Origin: Cordylochernes scorpioides
Taxonomy: Eukaryota > Arthropoda > Arachnida > Pseudoscorpiones > Chernetidae
Direction: 5' to 3'
Length of the DNA stretch: 64,000 nucleotides
NCBI GenBank assembly: GCA_030710605.1
Contig: CP092872.1
Span: forward strand, 5,032,715 to 5,096,714
Shown here piece after piece: positions 62,371 to 64,000 of the stretch (position 1 is its first letter; each line of letters opens with the position of its first letter). Under the pieces are notes generated by a model, which was not told the origin of the DNA, ran no database searches, and saw nothing but the letters and a program-made list of their open reading frames with translations. The translations under genes were made by a program, and so were the position numbers.

Positions 62371-63240
62371 AACAAGGTTATCATCATTTCCTGACACCGT
62401 AAATATGCATATTTGCTTCGATTTGATTTGCATATTGCATATAGCAGTAACATCTCCTAGGCTTATTTCACTATACTATAAAGGCTCTATCCGGATAGGC
62501 AAATTATTAGGGATACGTCTTGGCAACAAATGAGCAAACTCCCAATTTATTTACATCAATTTACAAACACATAGACAAATGCGTCTATTCCTAAATAAAA
62601 AAATGACAAAGACTGATTTATCTTCACTAAAATAAATGCTATAATCATCTATACATTGAGAAATTGCCTTCTTATAAATATGTATCAGCGTCTACATAAT
62701 ATAAAATCACTTAAGAAATTTAAATTGTCATTTATACCGCCATCAGCTAACTACCCCTGGATTAGAGAAGTTTTAAAGTTCTTTTCATTAGTCCAGACGG
62801 GAGAGAAATTTCTTTTTTTTTTCGCTGCGCCGCTTCTCTTCAGTTCTCCCGGAATTTAATATCGTTACCTTTTTATATTAGGTTTTTAAAGAGAGTCGAT
62901 GTTTATTCTTGGAGCTATATCCGGGGAAGGTGAAGGAGTTGTTCCGCTTCACTAGTTTTGCTACTTTTGATGTTTTCAGAGCTGGATATTGTTCCATTTA
63001 ACAATACAGTATGACCTCCCATAAACGACCTATCTGATGAGTAATATATTCGAATAATTTATATTAATTGGTTTTGATCTAAACAAACCTCCAATAAAAG
63101 ACCACTTCCAGGAAAGACCAAGAGTATCTAGGTTATATTGCATTGTTTATCAGAAAAATCAGGTAAGACTATGTTTATTTTTCTTTCCTTCAGATTTCTA
63201 ATTGCTTTAGATGGCCAAATATATCTATCCCTTATTCTTA
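62371..63240. other. Unannotated sequence
   Basis: ACAGTATGACCTCCCATAAA with TCCAATAAAAGACCACTTCC (63005-63110) looks like a decayed Tigger-type MITE. No gene supported. Confidence 0.35.
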
Positions 63241-63244
63241 TTGT

Positions 63245-63420
63245 AAGTGTCTTCCACACACACACAGGCAGCTTTATTAAGACCACCGGTCTTATACAGA
63301 GTCACCACAGAAAGGAAGCATAGATAAAGCTTCTATATTCCAGGCAGCGCAGACCGCAACAGCCCCCAGGTCCAACGCATGTCTAGTGGCCATTCCTAGC
63401 ATATATAGCTCTTCTACTGG
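63245..63420 (-). mobile_element. LTR-2 fragment
   Basis: CAGCTTTATTAAGACCACCG, GTCTTATACAGAGTCACCAC and CCAGGCAGCGCAGACCGCAA are the inverse of 31650-31790. Confidence 0.5.
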
Positions 63421-63479
63421 CCTGTTTAAAGATCATATGGTAAGTAAATATATTTTAGATCTTGTTATACTCTATGGAA

Positions 63480-63645
63480 ATATAGTACAAACGTGATATT
63501 GCATTGGGATAAGGTGCATAAATTGAAAGAGAAAAAGGGTATATCTTTATCGTTCAACTGAAAGTTGCTGATGGTTTGAGCTATAGATGGCGCAAGCCCT
63601 CAGAAAATTTCAGTTGAACGATAAGGAGATGCCTTTTTTTCTTTC
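63480..63645. mobile_element. Penelope-like family A short palindrome
   Basis: TATAGTACAAACGTGATATT, GGATAAGGTGCATAAATTG, then GGTATATCTTTATCGTTCAA and its inverse TTGAACGATAAGGAGATGCC meet at AGCTATAGATGGCGC. Hammerhead deleted. Confidence 0.65.
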
Positions 63646-63829
63646 TTGTTTTACTTTGTTCAAATATTTGAGTAGGCGAAGAAGTTCGAAGATTGAGTCC
63701 CGACTGTACAAAAGAGGATATGATTTAACGAAGAGAGAATGTGAATTTCATAACTTACAGTTCCACTCATCAGCTTATTCTTTAAATATTAAAAATATTT
63801 TATAAACCTTATTTCAGATTTAATGGTTA

Positions 63830-64000
63830 AAAATTCATTCATGGACAGAACCTAAGGAAGTAGAAAGTGTTTGATGTTACGAGTGGTCTGTTTTTTTTTT
63901 TTTTTTTATAACACAGAGCCAATTTTGTTCACACTTGGTTATCTCGTGTGTCTTCAATAAAGGTCACTGTATATCTTTCAGAGTTATTGTCTGAATCCCG
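63830..64000 (+). mobile_element. Mariner-like MITE, family D, cut by window end
   Basis: Left end TTCATGGACAGAACCTAAGG, a T16 run near 63892-63907, then TTATCTCGTGTGTCTTCAAT and TTATTGTCTGAATCCCG at the last base. Confidence 0.65.

Overview
This window reads as nuclear DNA of an invertebrate animal: AT-rich (I estimate roughly two-thirds A+T by eye), almost free of host genes, and packed with decayed mobile elements and satellites. Animal origin is supported by one well-recognised exon of a carbonic anhydrase-related protein (CARP, CA10/CA11-like; 27869-28005, minus), by animal-type non-LTR retrotransposon tails, a Tc1-type DD34E transposase, tRNA-derived SINEs and Helitron-like ends. I cannot name the phylum from sequence alone. 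There is no bacterial-style gene organisation, and nearly all short open frames look like chance frames through repeats.

The most notable content is a high density of hammerhead-ribozyme motifs of the minimal type known from Penelope-like retroelements and retrozymes. I distinguish six families, A to G, with no D (D is used for a MITE). Family A (CTGANGA, stem II GGGC/GCCC or GCGC/GCGC, GAAAC, palindromic ACGCGT) occurs about a dozen times. The best-preserved copies are at 20038-20079, 37271-37314 and 41467-41508. Family B forms a head-to-tail tandem array at 6217-7100. Family C carries UUGAUAA in place of CUGAUGA: a paired C3-to-U and G8-to-A change that keeps the core 3-8 base pair. Family E lies at 7946-7990, F at 25104-25245 and G at 43143-43194. 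In most families the bases between GAAA and the cleavage site form a short palindrome, as expected for ribozymes that work as dimers. No Penelope reverse transcriptase frame is visible, so these are non-autonomous copies.

Layout. 1-2.7 kb: little recognisable sequence, one tandem duplication and a G-tract hairpin. 2.7-9.4 kb: solo LTR, Helitron, Penelope-like fragments and the hammerhead array. 9.5-13.8 kb: SINE fragment, a 55-bp minisatellite grown out of a LINE tail, and a mariner-like MITE expanded into a ~119-bp satellite. 14.3-26.6 kb: SINE-1, SINE-2, MITE, solo LTR, Penelope-like copies and an endonuclease-domain remnant. 27.4-28.0 kb: CARP exon and flank. 28-34.9 kb: palindromic Penelope-like copies, a ~175-bp satellite, two LINE tails, a 416-bp palindrome and a Helitron carrying tRNA-Gly. 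35-44.6 kb: further Penelope-like copies, a Helitron, a LINE remnant, a MITE and a CpG-rich island. 45-47.1 kb: 170-bp satellite. 48.6-53.4 kb: MITE, solo LTR and a 40-bp satellite. 55.6-64 kb: SINEs, MITE-derived satellite, a fold-back Tc1 element and LINE/LTR fragments.

The pieces are not an operon or pathway. They form a repeat landscape in which small elements repeatedly seed larger arrays and palindromes, inside and around what is probably an intron or flank of the CARP gene.
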